This document shows, in pieces, positions 18,528-27,700 of a stretch of 64,000 bases of DNA; within the stretch, counting starts at the first letter, position 1; each line of letters begins with the position of its first letter. A model generated the notes under the pieces. It saw only the letters and a list, made by a program, of their open reading frames with translations. It was not told the origin of the DNA and ran no database searches. The translations under genes and the position numbers were made by a program. This DNA is from Polaribacter sargassicola. Its GTDB lineage: Bacteria; Bacteroidota; Bacteroidia; Flavobacteriales; Flavobacteriaceae. The stretch is taken from contig NZ_JAHDAU010000009.1 in assembly GCF_021991835.1 (NCBI RefSeq), positions 58,702 to 122,701 on the forward strand, written 5' to 3'.

Positions 18528-21311
18528 TTAATAAACGATTACTGCTTTTTCATAGGCTTTAGACAATCTAAACTCTAATTGATTTGGGTTAGATCTGTTA
18601 ATTTGCCCTTGTCTTCTACTTATCAATTTTCCGTTTTCATATACTTTTAATTCTGCTGATTTTTTTCCATTTAAAAACGGAATTCGAATCAATGCTGCAT
18701 CGCTATTTTCTATTTCAAAACCATTCGCTGTACTTTCAATCGCAATATTTATAGGCAAGCCAGAAGCTATAATTTGCCAACCATCAGATTCGTATTTGTA
18801 CATGCCAGATAAAAATAGGTAATCTATAGCATTGCTGTCTTTTATTTTTCTTTTAATAGAGAACAATCCTTTTTGATAAAATTCTTTTTCTTCTACCACT
18901 TCTTCTTCAGATGCATTTAATATCATATAATCTGTAGTGATTTCATCACTTAACAATACTGCAATTTTTTGAGTACTAAAGTTGTTTGTAGAAGTACCAA
19001 AAGATACATTTTTTATAGGATTTTCCTCTCCGTCTATATAAGGATTAAACACCATTGCAAACGGATTGTCCCAAGCCTCTGCCTCTCTTTTAACAATTAA
19101 AGTAGCTAAAGAATCTTTTAAGACTTCTATTGGTGCTGTTCCTTTAGAAATGGCATTAGACCTTGGCGATAAGGCTTTGTATATACTTTGTTTTTGGCTT
19201 CCTTTTACCCAAATTTTCATTAAATTATCTGACTTATTTTTTTCTTGCAATCTAAAAATAGCTTGTACATCTTTATCTGTGCTTGCTTTCTTTTTACTAG
19301 ACAAATAATCAAACCCTTTAATATCTCCATGCTTACTTCCAAAATCATCTGTTGCCTGCAACTTTAATGCATTTCCGTTTACACTTAATAACTCTAAAGA
19401 TTGCCCTAAATTATGATACAAATAATCGTGTCTTTGTATTCCTCCTGCTTGTTTTTTAGATCTAAAAACATCAACAATATAACTTTTAGCTTGGTTTCCC
19501 TTTACAATTGCTGTAAACCTTTGTTGCTTCGATTTGGTTTTAGGCTCAAAAAAAGAAACGTTAGAAAAAGTAAGCATCTTAAAATTTGTAACTTCTCCCG
19601 ATTTAGGGAAACTTTGTTCTAACACAAAAGGATGATATCCTCTCATGGCTTGATAATCGGATTTTCCATCGACGATAACCGTATTGTGTGCTGCAAATTT
19701 TGAATAATATTCTTTAAAATCTGAATGCCAATAACTAGACCCTTTTCCAGAATCTGGTCCTAAAACATAATTGTTGGCAAACAACTCTAAAGAAATTCCA
19801 TTTGCATGAGAATGATTTCCATAAGAACCAACAGTAGCAACCATTGTTGCATCATTTCCTTTTCCTAATCTTTGGTTAAATAAACTTACGTTAGCACTGT
19901 AAAAAGTAGGAGAAACCATTTTACTTATATCTGCTTTTGTTTCTTTATCTATCGCTAACTCATCCACATAAAAAAACAGCTCAAACAAACTATTTGCTTT
20001 TCTTTTGTATTCTCCTTTTTTAATAATTTCGGCTAATAAGTTGGTAATATTTTCTTCTTTTTCTTTATTCTGATATTTTCGATAATTAGAAATTAACAGC
20101 TCAAAATTTTCTGGCGGAATTGATTTGTGCCCAGAATCTCCAAAACCCAATAAATAACCGCTTGGAAACAAATAATTAAAAGATGCCAAAGCTGCTTTTT
20201 CAATCATAGGAAAATTAGACAGTTCGTTCCTATTTGTAGCGTTATCTAATAGCGTAAAAATGTCTAAAAGAGTTGTAATTACATGTACAGAATACGAAGG
20301 ACATTCTGGCCAAATACCACTTTTTTGATCGTACACCAACAAAGATTCTTTTACAGATAATTGCCTAGCTGTAGAAGTATTAAATGTATATTCTAAAAAA
20401 TATTCTCTTCCTTTTTTATTTTGATAAGCTTTGTTCTCATCTAAAATTAATGCCACATAAGTTAAAAATCTTGCTTGAAACAAATTCCAGTTATTATCTG
20501 GTATTCCTTTTTCTATAATTTGATCTCCCCATCTTTGAAAAACTGCTGCTGTTTTTTCTAAATCTACTTTTTCTTCTTTAAAATAATCATACAAAAAATC
20601 ATACGTAGTAATTAAGTTGATCAATATTTTTTCGTGAATAACTTCAAATGTTGCCAATCCAGAAATTCCTTGCTGATTTCCGTTCTCTAAATCTACAGGT
20701 GCTTCTCTGTAATACATGCCAAGTATGTAGGTTTCAAAAACTGGCTTTGCAAATTCTGCATATTTTTTATCTCCGGTTACCCAATATAAAAAAGCAGCAT
20801 CTTGTACCAAACTCATAATTCTAGCATTTATATTCTCTATCATATGACCTGTTTCAGCAGCTTTAACCCATTCTTTTTGATGCGTTTTTTTATGCGTTAC
20901 ATAAAATCCTCTTTCATCATCTAAATAAGGTATTACCTCTTCTAACTTTGGTGTATTGTAATTTGTTGCCCAATCTCTAGTACCCGAAAAACGAACTGTA
21001 GGTACAGGAGCTTTTCCTTCAGAATGATGAAAATCTCCTCCTTTTAAAAAAACTTTATCATGCTTGGTTTTCCAATTCATTTGCAATCTAGACACCAACC
21101 AAGTAGCATCTTCTGCAACATAATTTAAATATTTATCTAAGTTTTCTTTTTTCTTATCTAAAAAAAAATTTTTCCAAGGCGTATTGGCTATTCGTTCTAA
21201 AAACGCCGTTTTAGAATCATTAGTGGTATAAATTCTTGGATGCTCTAATTGTTGTCCCCATGTAAAAAAAGAGACAAAAAATAGAACTGTAAATATTAAA
21301 ATTCGTTTCAT
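18528..21311 (-). CDS. Large heparinase-fold polysaccharide lyase (paralogue 1)
   Basis: This 927-residue secreted protein (signal peptide ending FFTWGQ) starts with HPRIYTTNDSKTAFLERI. It then has a long alpha-toroid (about residues 25-450) with WLVSRLQMNWK, APVPTVRFSGTRDW and TYDFLYDYF, followed by the heparinase II/III-type beta-sandwich. The catalytic-region motif is VGSYGNHSHANGISLELF (about residue 499), with FAAHNTVIVDG after it. The upstream neighbour (888 residues) shares the same motifs, so this is a tandem duplication that has diverged. Lyases of this shape cleave uronate-containing marine glycans, and PL40-like ulvan lyases are one possible relative. The spacing to that neighbour is 14 bp. 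Substrate inference rests on the GH88 gene in the same unit. Confidence 0.8.
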   Translation of the reverse strand: MKRILIFTVLFFVSFFTWGQQLEHPRIYTTNDSKTAFLERIANTPWKNFFLDKKKENLDKYLNYVAEDATWLVSRLQMNWKTKHDKVFLKGGDFHHSEGKAPVPTVRFSGTRDWATNYNTPKLEEVIPYLDDERGFYVTHKKTHQKEWVKAAETGHMIENINARIMSLVQDAAFLYWVTGDKKYAEFAKPVFETYILGMYYREAPVDLENGNQQGISGLATFEVIHEKILINLITTYDFLYDYFKEEKVDLEKTAAVFQRWGDQIIEKGIPDNNWNLFQARFLTYVALILDENKAYQNKKGREYFLEYTFNTSTARQLSVKESLLVYDQKSGIWPECPSYSVHVITTLLDIFTLLDNATNRNELSNFPMIEKAALASFNYLFPSGYLLGFGDSGHKSIPPENFELLISNYRKYQNKEKEENITNLLAEIIKKGEYKRKANSLFELFFYVDELAIDKETKADISKMVSPTFYSANVSLFNQRLGKGNDATMVATVGSYGNHSHANGISLELFANNYVLGPDSGKGSSYWHSDFKEYYSKFAAHNTVIVDGKSDYQAMRGYHPFVLEQSFPKSGEVTNFKMLTFSNVSFFEPKTKSKQQRFTAIVKGNQAKSYIVDVFRSKKQAGGIQRHDYLYHNLGQSLELLSVNGNALKLQATDDFGSKHGDIKGFDYLSSKKKASTDKDVQAIFRLQEKNKSDNLMKIWVKGSQKQSIYKALSPRSNAISKGTAPIEVLKDSLATLIVKREAEAWDNPFAMVFNPYIDGEENPIKNVSFGTSTNNFSTQKIAVLLSDEITTDYMILNASEEEVVEEKEFYQKGLFSIKRKIKDSNAIDYLFLSGMYKYESDGWQIIASGLPINIAIESTANGFEIENSDAALIRIPFLNGKKSAELKVYENGKLISRRQGQINRSNPNQLEFRLSKAYEKAVIVY

Positions 21312-21325
21312 AGACTACTTAAAAA

Positions 21326-23992
21326 CTATTTTATTTCCAAATCATATCCTGCAGGATATTCTTTTGCTTTTCCTTTTTGTAACTTTATAAATAAGGGCTT
21401 ATCAGACGAATAAAAATATTTACCATCTTGCATTCTAATTTCTGCTGTAATTGCTTTATCTACAGCTTCTATTTTAACTTTTCCTTTTTGTAGCAATTTT
21501 CCCTTTCCTAAATATAAATACTCAATTGCTCCATTTTTTTCGGAAGCAATTGCAAATACTCCTTGAAATTTAAATTTCTTAATCGGTTCATACACCTTGT
21601 TATCAATAGCGTTTCCAATAAATTGTGTACTATTTTTAGAAGAAACTTTAATACTTATCATATTTTTAGAAGTATGTAGGCCTTCTATTTTTTCGATACT
21701 TTTATTTCCTTTTTCATAGGCTTCAAAAACAGATACAAAAGGATTTTCTTTTGCATTAATGTTATTCTGACGCACAATTAAAGTGTGTGTTACTTGCGGA
21801 CTTTTATTTATCTGATTAGGTGTAATATCATTTCTTAAAGTGGTTGGTGGGGCTTCTACGGCATAGATTTCTCTATTTTTTTGTCCCATCATCCACATGT
21901 TTACTTCTAAATCATTAAGATCCCAAATGGCATTAAAATCATTTGCGTAAGCAACCTTTTTCTGATTTTTAAAGAACGCATAATTTTTATTGTAATCAAC
22001 GCCCAGATCATTTACCTTTTTTAAATCTAAAGCCGTTTGATTGTTATTTTTAAGCACTACAGAATTCCCCAAATTATGATGAATAAAATCATTATTTGCT
22101 TGATCTGATCGAAATACATCTACATAATATCCTGTAGTTTTAGAAGTACGAATCATCGCTACCAAACGGCGTTTTTCATCCGCAGATACATCTGCAAAAG
22201 ACACTTTTTTTGATGTTGTTTCTGTATTGTAAAAACTGGTTTTGGTATCTACAAAAGGGTCCATTGCATTTACAGTAATTGCTCCTTTTTTATATCCTGG
22301 CACAATGGTATTAGAACCTGTTATTCCTCTATGATAACCTGCATCTTTAGACCAATAAGATTCGTATGCAGAAGCATCCGGAGCTAAAGACCATCCTTTT
22401 CCGTAAAACTGCATAGCTAAACCATTTTCTCCCAAGTGAGATTGATATCTTCCACCGTATAAAGTAAACATCATTCCATTTTGTTCATCATTTCCATTCT
22501 TAAAAATTAGATGTCTATGAAATTCGGAATAAGCTGCTTCTTGAAAAGGCAATTCACTTTCAGAAGCTGGTAAAGGTTGATTTAATATAATTCCTATCCA
22601 ATCAGATTGCGATCTATCATATTGACCAGATGCCGTATTTTTTCTGATGACAGTAGCCATTTTTTTGGCTGTTTCAGTATCTCCTTCCCAAGTTGCATAC
22701 GTTAATAAAGACTCAAAAGCAGACATGTTAGCAGGGCCACCACGCATGTCACCAAAAACAACCAAGTTTCCACGAGCATCTAACCAACCTAAATTTGCCA
22801 ATGCTGCTTTGGTAATTATTGGGTTTCCTTGTAAAGTGTTTACCCCTGCTTTGTACAACTGTAATCCCATATCTAATACAAAAGGAATCATACCAGATGC
22901 ATAACCTGGAGACTCTGGCCACAAACCTGTTACCTTATTATAATTTGCCATTATTTCTGGCAAACCTGCATAATGATCTCCAGATTTTTCGGTGTAAAAC
23001 GGAATGTAATATTCTCGTCCTTTTCCGTCTTCATAAAAATCATTCGATTCTAAAACTAACATACTTTTTAAGATGTTTTTGTAACGGTTTACGTTCCAGT
23101 TTCCTTTTTTACCACCTCTTACCAATCCTATTTCTATAAAACGTTTAAAAACTGTTCCTGCTACATCTACTGTCTTTTTATTGATGTTTTTTAAATGCTC
23201 ATTAGGATGTTTGTTTAAATAATCATACAAAAAATCATAAGTAATTGCCATTGGGATTTGTCGATCGTCATGAATTACTTCATAATCATAATATCCTAAA
23301 ATTCCTCCTGGTTTGTATCCTCCGGGTCCTCCTGCAGATTCTTTTGGGTCTAAAGGCGGATTCATATAATAAACACCCAGTAACCATTTCCAGAAAATAT
23401 CCGAAGAAAATTGAGCATATTTTTCGTCTTGGGTAATGTAATATGCAAAAGCCGCTTTTTCTGCCAACTTTAAAATTTCCATATTGTTTTGACGAACCAT
23501 GTGCCCTGTTTCTTTATACGGAATTAAAACTGGTGTTTTATCTGATTTAGAACGGCTAATTCCTAACATGTCTCCGGTTTCGTTATAAGGAATTCTATCT
23601 TCTAAAGGTACGTTTACATAATCATTCCATCTACGCATTCCTGGCAAACGTACAGTTGGCACAGGTGCATTTCCTTCTCCATAATCCCAATCTTGCTTTT
23701 TAATATAACATTGGGTATATCTTTCTCCTTCTTTCCAATACATAGCCAATCTAGACACCATCCATTCTGGGTCTGATTGATGACGATTTACATGTACCTC
23801 TATTTCTGAGAGGATTTTTTTCCATGAAGCTTTTGCCCAATCTTCTTTTTCTATTTTATCTAATAATACAGTTCTATCTTTATTAGTAGCAAACAATCTT
23901 GGGTGTGGTACTACTTCTTGAGCCAAACAAGTTGTAATAATAAAGCTAAAAACTAAAAATAAATAAATGTGTTGCTTATACTTCATGTTCAA
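21326..23992 (-). CDS. Large heparinase-fold polysaccharide lyase (paralogue 2)
   Basis: This 888-residue secreted protein (signal peptide ending TTCLAQ) is collinear with the 927-residue neighbour. Shared motifs are HPRLFATNKDRTVLLDKI, WMVSRLAMYWKEG, APVPTVRLPGMRRW, ETGHMVRQNNMEIL and TYDFLYDYL. The active-site region reads GGRYQSHLGENGLAMQFYG (about residue 517), where the paralogue has GNHSHANG, so the two differ at the His cluster. It also has a longer glycine-rich insert (ESAGGPGGYKPGGILGYYDY, about residues 212-231). Such differences suggest cleavage of different linkages or sulfation patterns of one polymer, or loss of activity in one copy. A conserved Tyr/His set elsewhere cannot be checked without alignment. 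Confidence 0.8.
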   Translation of the reverse strand: MNMKYKQHIYLFLVFSFIITTCLAQEVVPHPRLFATNKDRTVLLDKIEKEDWAKASWKKILSEIEVHVNRHQSDPEWMVSRLAMYWKEGERYTQCYIKKQDWDYGEGNAPVPTVRLPGMRRWNDYVNVPLEDRIPYNETGDMLGISRSKSDKTPVLIPYKETGHMVRQNNMEILKLAEKAAFAYYITQDEKYAQFSSDIFWKWLLGVYYMNPPLDPKESAGGPGGYKPGGILGYYDYEVIHDDRQIPMAITYDFLYDYLNKHPNEHLKNINKKTVDVAGTVFKRFIEIGLVRGGKKGNWNVNRYKNILKSMLVLESNDFYEDGKGREYYIPFYTEKSGDHYAGLPEIMANYNKVTGLWPESPGYASGMIPFVLDMGLQLYKAGVNTLQGNPIITKAALANLGWLDARGNLVVFGDMRGGPANMSAFESLLTYATWEGDTETAKKMATVIRKNTASGQYDRSQSDWIGIILNQPLPASESELPFQEAAYSEFHRHLIFKNGNDEQNGMMFTLYGGRYQSHLGENGLAMQFYGKGWSLAPDASAYESYWSKDAGYHRGITGSNTIVPGYKKGAITVNAMDPFVDTKTSFYNTETTSKKVSFADVSADEKRRLVAMIRTSKTTGYYVDVFRSDQANNDFIHHNLGNSVVLKNNNQTALDLKKVNDLGVDYNKNYAFFKNQKKVAYANDFNAIWDLNDLEVNMWMMGQKNREIYAVEAPPTTLRNDITPNQINKSPQVTHTLIVRQNNINAKENPFVSVFEAYEKGNKSIEKIEGLHTSKNMISIKVSSKNSTQFIGNAIDNKVYEPIKKFKFQGVFAIASEKNGAIEYLYLGKGKLLQKGKVKIEAVDKAITAEIRMQDGKYFYSSDKPLFIKLQKGKAKEYPAGYDLEIK

Positions 23993-24007
23993 TCTAATAA
24001 TTGTTTT

Positions 24008-25678
24008 TTAATGTAACGGTACCGTTTCTATATCTGGATTGTTTTTTGCTTCTAAATATTTTTTCAATATTTCTTGATCTAATTGAGAACTGTCTCCATA
24101 TTGCGCTCTTAAATCTGCCAATTGTTGTTTTAATTTTACAACAATGTCTGCATACGCAGGATCATCAATTACATTTTTCATTTCATTAGGATCTTTCTTT
24201 CTATCATACAATTCCCATTCATCCACATCATAATAAAAATGTGCCAATTTGTATTCTTGCGTAATAATTGCATAATGTCTTTTTACCATGTGTATTCCTG
24301 GATATTCGTAATAATGATAATACACCGCATCTCTGGTCCATTCATCATTATTACCTAATAATAACGGAATTAAGCTTTCTCCTTGCATGTCTGATGGAGG
24401 CACAATATGTGCTGCTTCTAAAATAGTTTGTGCAAAGTCTAAATTCTGAACCATTTCTGTATTAGTTGTTCCTGGTGTAATTACATTTGGCCATTTAATT
24501 AATAATGGTGTTTTAAAAGACTCATCGTAAACAAAACGCTTATCAAACCAACCATGTTCTCCTAAATAAAACCCTTGGTCTGATGTGTAAATGATAATGG
24601 TATTTTCATCTAGTTTTGTTTCTTCTAAATAATCTAACAAACGACCTACGTTTTCATCAACAGAGGCAATACAACCTAAATAATCTTGCATATAACGTTG
24701 ATAACGCCATTTCATTAATTCGGTTTTATTCATAGAAGGATATTTTTCCTTAAATTCTTCCATCATAGGCTTATAAACAGAATCCCACACAGCTCTTTGT
24801 TCTTTATTCATTGCTCCTACTTCTCGTTCAAAGGCTTCTAAATCCCAACCAGACATGTCTTTTATACCCAATTCTTTCATCATTTCTGGATATAGTTTAG
24901 AATCTCCAGCCCAATTCATATGTGTTAAAAGATTCATTTCTGCAGTTTTTGCTGCAGTTCCTCTTCCTTCATAATCATCAAACAAAGTTGCTGGCTCTAC
25001 AAACGTTTTCTTTGTATATTCTTTAAAATGACGAGGCGCAGGCAACCACTCTCTATGCGGTGCTTTTTGCATAGAAAACAACATAAATGGTTGATCATCA
25101 TCTTTGTTTTTTTCTAACCACTCTAAAGTCATGTCCATAATAATATCCGTTACATAACCTTCTACAGTAATTTGTCCATCATTGGTATTAAAAATAGGAT
25201 TGTAATATCTACCCTGACCCGGTAAAATTTTAAACTCATCTACCCCTTTTGGGTTGTTTCCAAAATGTAATTTACCAAACATTGCTGTTTTATAACCAGC
25301 TTGTTGCATAATTTGTGGAAACGTAACTTGAGATTCATCAAACGGAAAAACGTTGTCTACTTTACCGTGAATATGCGTGTGTTTTCCTGTTAGAATTGTT
25401 GCTCTAGAAGGTGCACAAATAGAGTTAGAAACACAAGCATTTGTAAACTTAAGTCCCTCATCTGCAATACGATCTATATTGGGCGTTTGAATTAAATGAT
25501 CGCTATAAGCACTAATAGCTTGATAGGCATGATCATCAGACATCATAAAAATAATGTTTGGGCGTTTGGTTGGTAATTCTTTTTTTGCTGCTTTTTTTTC
25601 TTTTGGCTTACATGATATTACAAGTATAGCCAAAAAGAAAAACGATAAAAACCTTAATATTTCTTGTTGATTTTTCAT
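24008..25678 (-). CDS. S1-family sulfatase lipoprotein
   Basis: This 556-residue sulfatase has a lipoprotein signal (LAILVISC, Cys23). The metal motif is NIIFMMSDDH (41-50), the maturation signature is C88-A-P-S-R92 (ATILTGKHTH), and the C-terminal half carries IIYTSDQGFYLGEHGWFDKRF, typical of iduronate/choline-sulfatase-like S1 subfamilies. The stop is separated from the following lyase gene by 15 bp. It abuts the GH97 gene upstream (start codon directly after that gene's stop), which suggests translational coupling. Together with the sulfatases at 1040, 11832 and 27690 it gives the locus four distinct S1 enzymes, implying several differently placed sulfate groups on the substrate. Confidence 0.93.
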   Translation of the reverse strand: MKNQQEILRFLSFFFLAILVISCKPKEKKAAKKELPTKRPNIIFMMSDDHAYQAISAYSDHLIQTPNIDRIADEGLKFTNACVSNSICAPSRATILTGKHTHIHGKVDNVFPFDESQVTFPQIMQQAGYKTAMFGKLHFGNNPKGVDEFKILPGQGRYYNPIFNTNDGQITVEGYVTDIIMDMTLEWLEKNKDDDQPFMLFSMQKAPHREWLPAPRHFKEYTKKTFVEPATLFDDYEGRGTAAKTAEMNLLTHMNWAGDSKLYPEMMKELGIKDMSGWDLEAFEREVGAMNKEQRAVWDSVYKPMMEEFKEKYPSMNKTELMKWRYQRYMQDYLGCIASVDENVGRLLDYLEETKLDENTIIIYTSDQGFYLGEHGWFDKRFVYDESFKTPLLIKWPNVITPGTTNTEMVQNLDFAQTILEAAHIVPPSDMQGESLIPLLLGNNDEWTRDAVYYHYYEYPGIHMVKRHYAIITQEYKLAHFYYDVDEWELYDRKKDPNEMKNVIDDPAYADIVVKLKQQLADLRAQYGDSSQLDQEILKKYLEAKNNPDIETVPLH

Positions 25679-27700
25679 TTATTGTTGAATTATTTGCATT
25701 ACAAAACCATTGTTGCTTTTTAAACTAAGGTGCTGTTTTGTTTTATTAGACACTTCTATTTCTTCTATTTTAACTTGGGTTCTTGTTTTTACAGTTTCAT
25801 CATCTGTATACACTTTAGCTATGTATTTTTTGTTTGGTTCTAGAAAAGAAAAATCTACTTCAACCTCATGAGGAGTAGTTCCGTTAATTCCTCCAACAAA
25901 CCAATCGTTTCCTTTTCTACGAGCAATCACTCCAACTTCACCAATTTCAGCTTTTAACACTTTTGTTTCATCCCAAGTGGTAGGTACATTGTTAAAAAAC
26001 TCAAGTTCTGGTTCGTTACCAATCGTTTTAGTATCTCCCCATAATCCATCTTCTTTTATTGGAGCTGCAGGTGCTTTATCATACCAATACAAAAATTGTA
26101 GCGGACTAAAAATACAGATCGTTTTTGCTAATTGAGATGCATGTGATCCCATTTTATCAACACGTGAGTTATAGTAACAAACTGTGTTATCCGATGCTCC
26201 GGCCAATGTTCTGGTAAACATTGTTATTAAAGTATGGTCGTTTGGCACTGATTCTTCATCTCCTCTAATTCCTTCTTGCGTTAACAAGTTAGGGTATGTT
26301 CTAGAAAATCCTGTTGGTCTGTACTCATCATGAACATCTACAATCATTCCATATTTAGCAGCTTTTTTAATAGCTTCGTGCATCCATGCAGTTGCATCTT
26401 GATCTCCAACTCTTACAAAACCAAACTTAATACCTGCTACTCCCCATTCTTTAAACAATGGCAAAATAACATCTAACTGCTTTTCTAAAGCACGACGATT
26501 TACATACAAAATAAGTCCTACTCCTCTTTCTTTTCCGTAGGCTGTAACCGCTTGCATGTCTAAAGGCCCTTTTGATCTTTTAGGATCTAAAGTAACCGTA
26601 GTAGCATCAGAACTGTTCTTCATTTCATTTCCATACCAACCCGCATCAAACATAATGTATTGCATGTTGTGGCTTGATACAAAATCTATTGCTGCAAATG
26701 CTCCTTGAGTAGTTAAAGTGGTTTCTCTAAGTACTTTTCCTGGTTTAATCCAAGAATCATCAGCAATTTCAGATGGTGGATTTAAGTTCTGTATTAAATA
26801 ATTATTTTCTAACAATTCGCCATAATTTTCTCCCATCATAACCACTCTCCATGGAGATTGAAAAGGAAGTTTTTTATGTACTCTAGCTCCTGCTACTTTG
26901 TTTTCTTCTACAACAGCTCCTGTAATTTCATCTTGCTTTAATGCTTCTGTTTTTCCGTCAAGAGTAGATACAATACTATATTCTGATGAATTTCCTTTAT
27001 CAAAACTCATTCTAGCATAATCTACCAACTGAGCTTCTGCCAAAGCAATTTTTATATCATCACTTACTTCAATTAATAAAGGTCTGTCTGCTCCTTCTTG
27101 TAACTCAGTCATAGGAATTTTACTGTATTTTCCTTGAGCTGTTAATACTCCTTTTTCACGTTTTGGAGTAGACCAAACCGGAAAGTTTTCAGAAAAATTA
27201 TAATGAATATTTTCACTCAACCCGATTTTTTCTATTCCGTTTTGCTCAGGAATTTCATAAGAAAATGCAACTCCCTCATTATAAGCTCTAGCTATAATAT
27301 TTAACTTGGCATCTCCTTGCTTTAAGTAAATTTTAGTTTGATTGTAATTGTCCGGAATGGTACTTAACTCACTAAACCTAGAATTCCAACTAGTATTTAC
27401 AGTTGTATTTTCTATTTGTTCAACAGTTACTTTTCCAGAAAAATTTAATTCTTCTGATAACAATTCTAAGACAGATGTTTGAATTACTTTTTGATTATTG
27501 TAATAAACTGAAAACGTAACATTGTTATTATTTTCTCCTTCTAAGAAGATAATTTTTTTAGAAGTATCTGGTGATGATAATTCTATAACATCATTTGATT
27601 GATCGCAGCTACTAGATATTACAACCAATACAAGAAAAATGATATACTTTATTCTTAATAAGAACATATTTAATAAGTTTACGTGTAATTTAATTTTCAT
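25679..27700 (-). CDS. GH97 alpha-glycosidase lipoprotein
   Basis: This 673-residue protein has a lipoprotein signal (VLVVISSSC). It shows GH97 N-terminal beta-super-sandwich and barrel motifs: YIMFDAGWYGNE, LILYVNRRALEKQ, VDVHDEYRPTGFSRTYPNL and LTQEGIRGDEE. At the place where retaining GH97 alpha-galactosidases carry a catalytic Asp (GIKxDF) this protein reads AGIKFGFVRVGDQ (about residue 427). That leaves the Glu/Asp residues near TQEGIRGDEE (about 477) as base candidates, as in inverting SusB-like members. Family activities are alpha-glucosidase and alpha-galactosidase. The start at 27700 overlaps the upstream sulfatase by 11 bp. An alternative ATG at 27667 also gives a signal peptide, and neither has a clear Shine-Dalgarno site. 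Confidence 0.9.
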   Translation of the reverse strand: MKIKLHVNLLNMFLLRIKYIIFLVLVVISSSCDQSNDVIELSSPDTSKKIIFLEGENNNNVTFSVYYNNQKVIQTSVLELLSEELNFSGKVTVEQIENTTVNTSWNSRFSELSTIPDNYNQTKIYLKQGDAKLNIIARAYNEGVAFSYEIPEQNGIEKIGLSENIHYNFSENFPVWSTPKREKGVLTAQGKYSKIPMTELQEGADRPLLIEVSDDIKIALAEAQLVDYARMSFDKGNSSEYSIVSTLDGKTEALKQDEITGAVVEENKVAGARVHKKLPFQSPWRVVMMGENYGELLENNYLIQNLNPPSEIADDSWIKPGKVLRETTLTTQGAFAAIDFVSSHNMQYIMFDAGWYGNEMKNSSDATTVTLDPKRSKGPLDMQAVTAYGKERGVGLILYVNRRALEKQLDVILPLFKEWGVAGIKFGFVRVGDQDATAWMHEAIKKAAKYGMIVDVHDEYRPTGFSRTYPNLLTQEGIRGDEESVPNDHTLITMFTRTLAGASDNTVCYYNSRVDKMGSHASQLAKTICIFSPLQFLYWYDKAPAAPIKEDGLWGDTKTIGNEPELEFFNNVPTTWDETKVLKAEIGEVGVIARRKGNDWFVGGINGTTPHEVEVDFSFLEPNKKYIAKVYTDDETVKTRTQVKIEEIEVSNKTKQHLSLKSNNGFVMQIIQQ

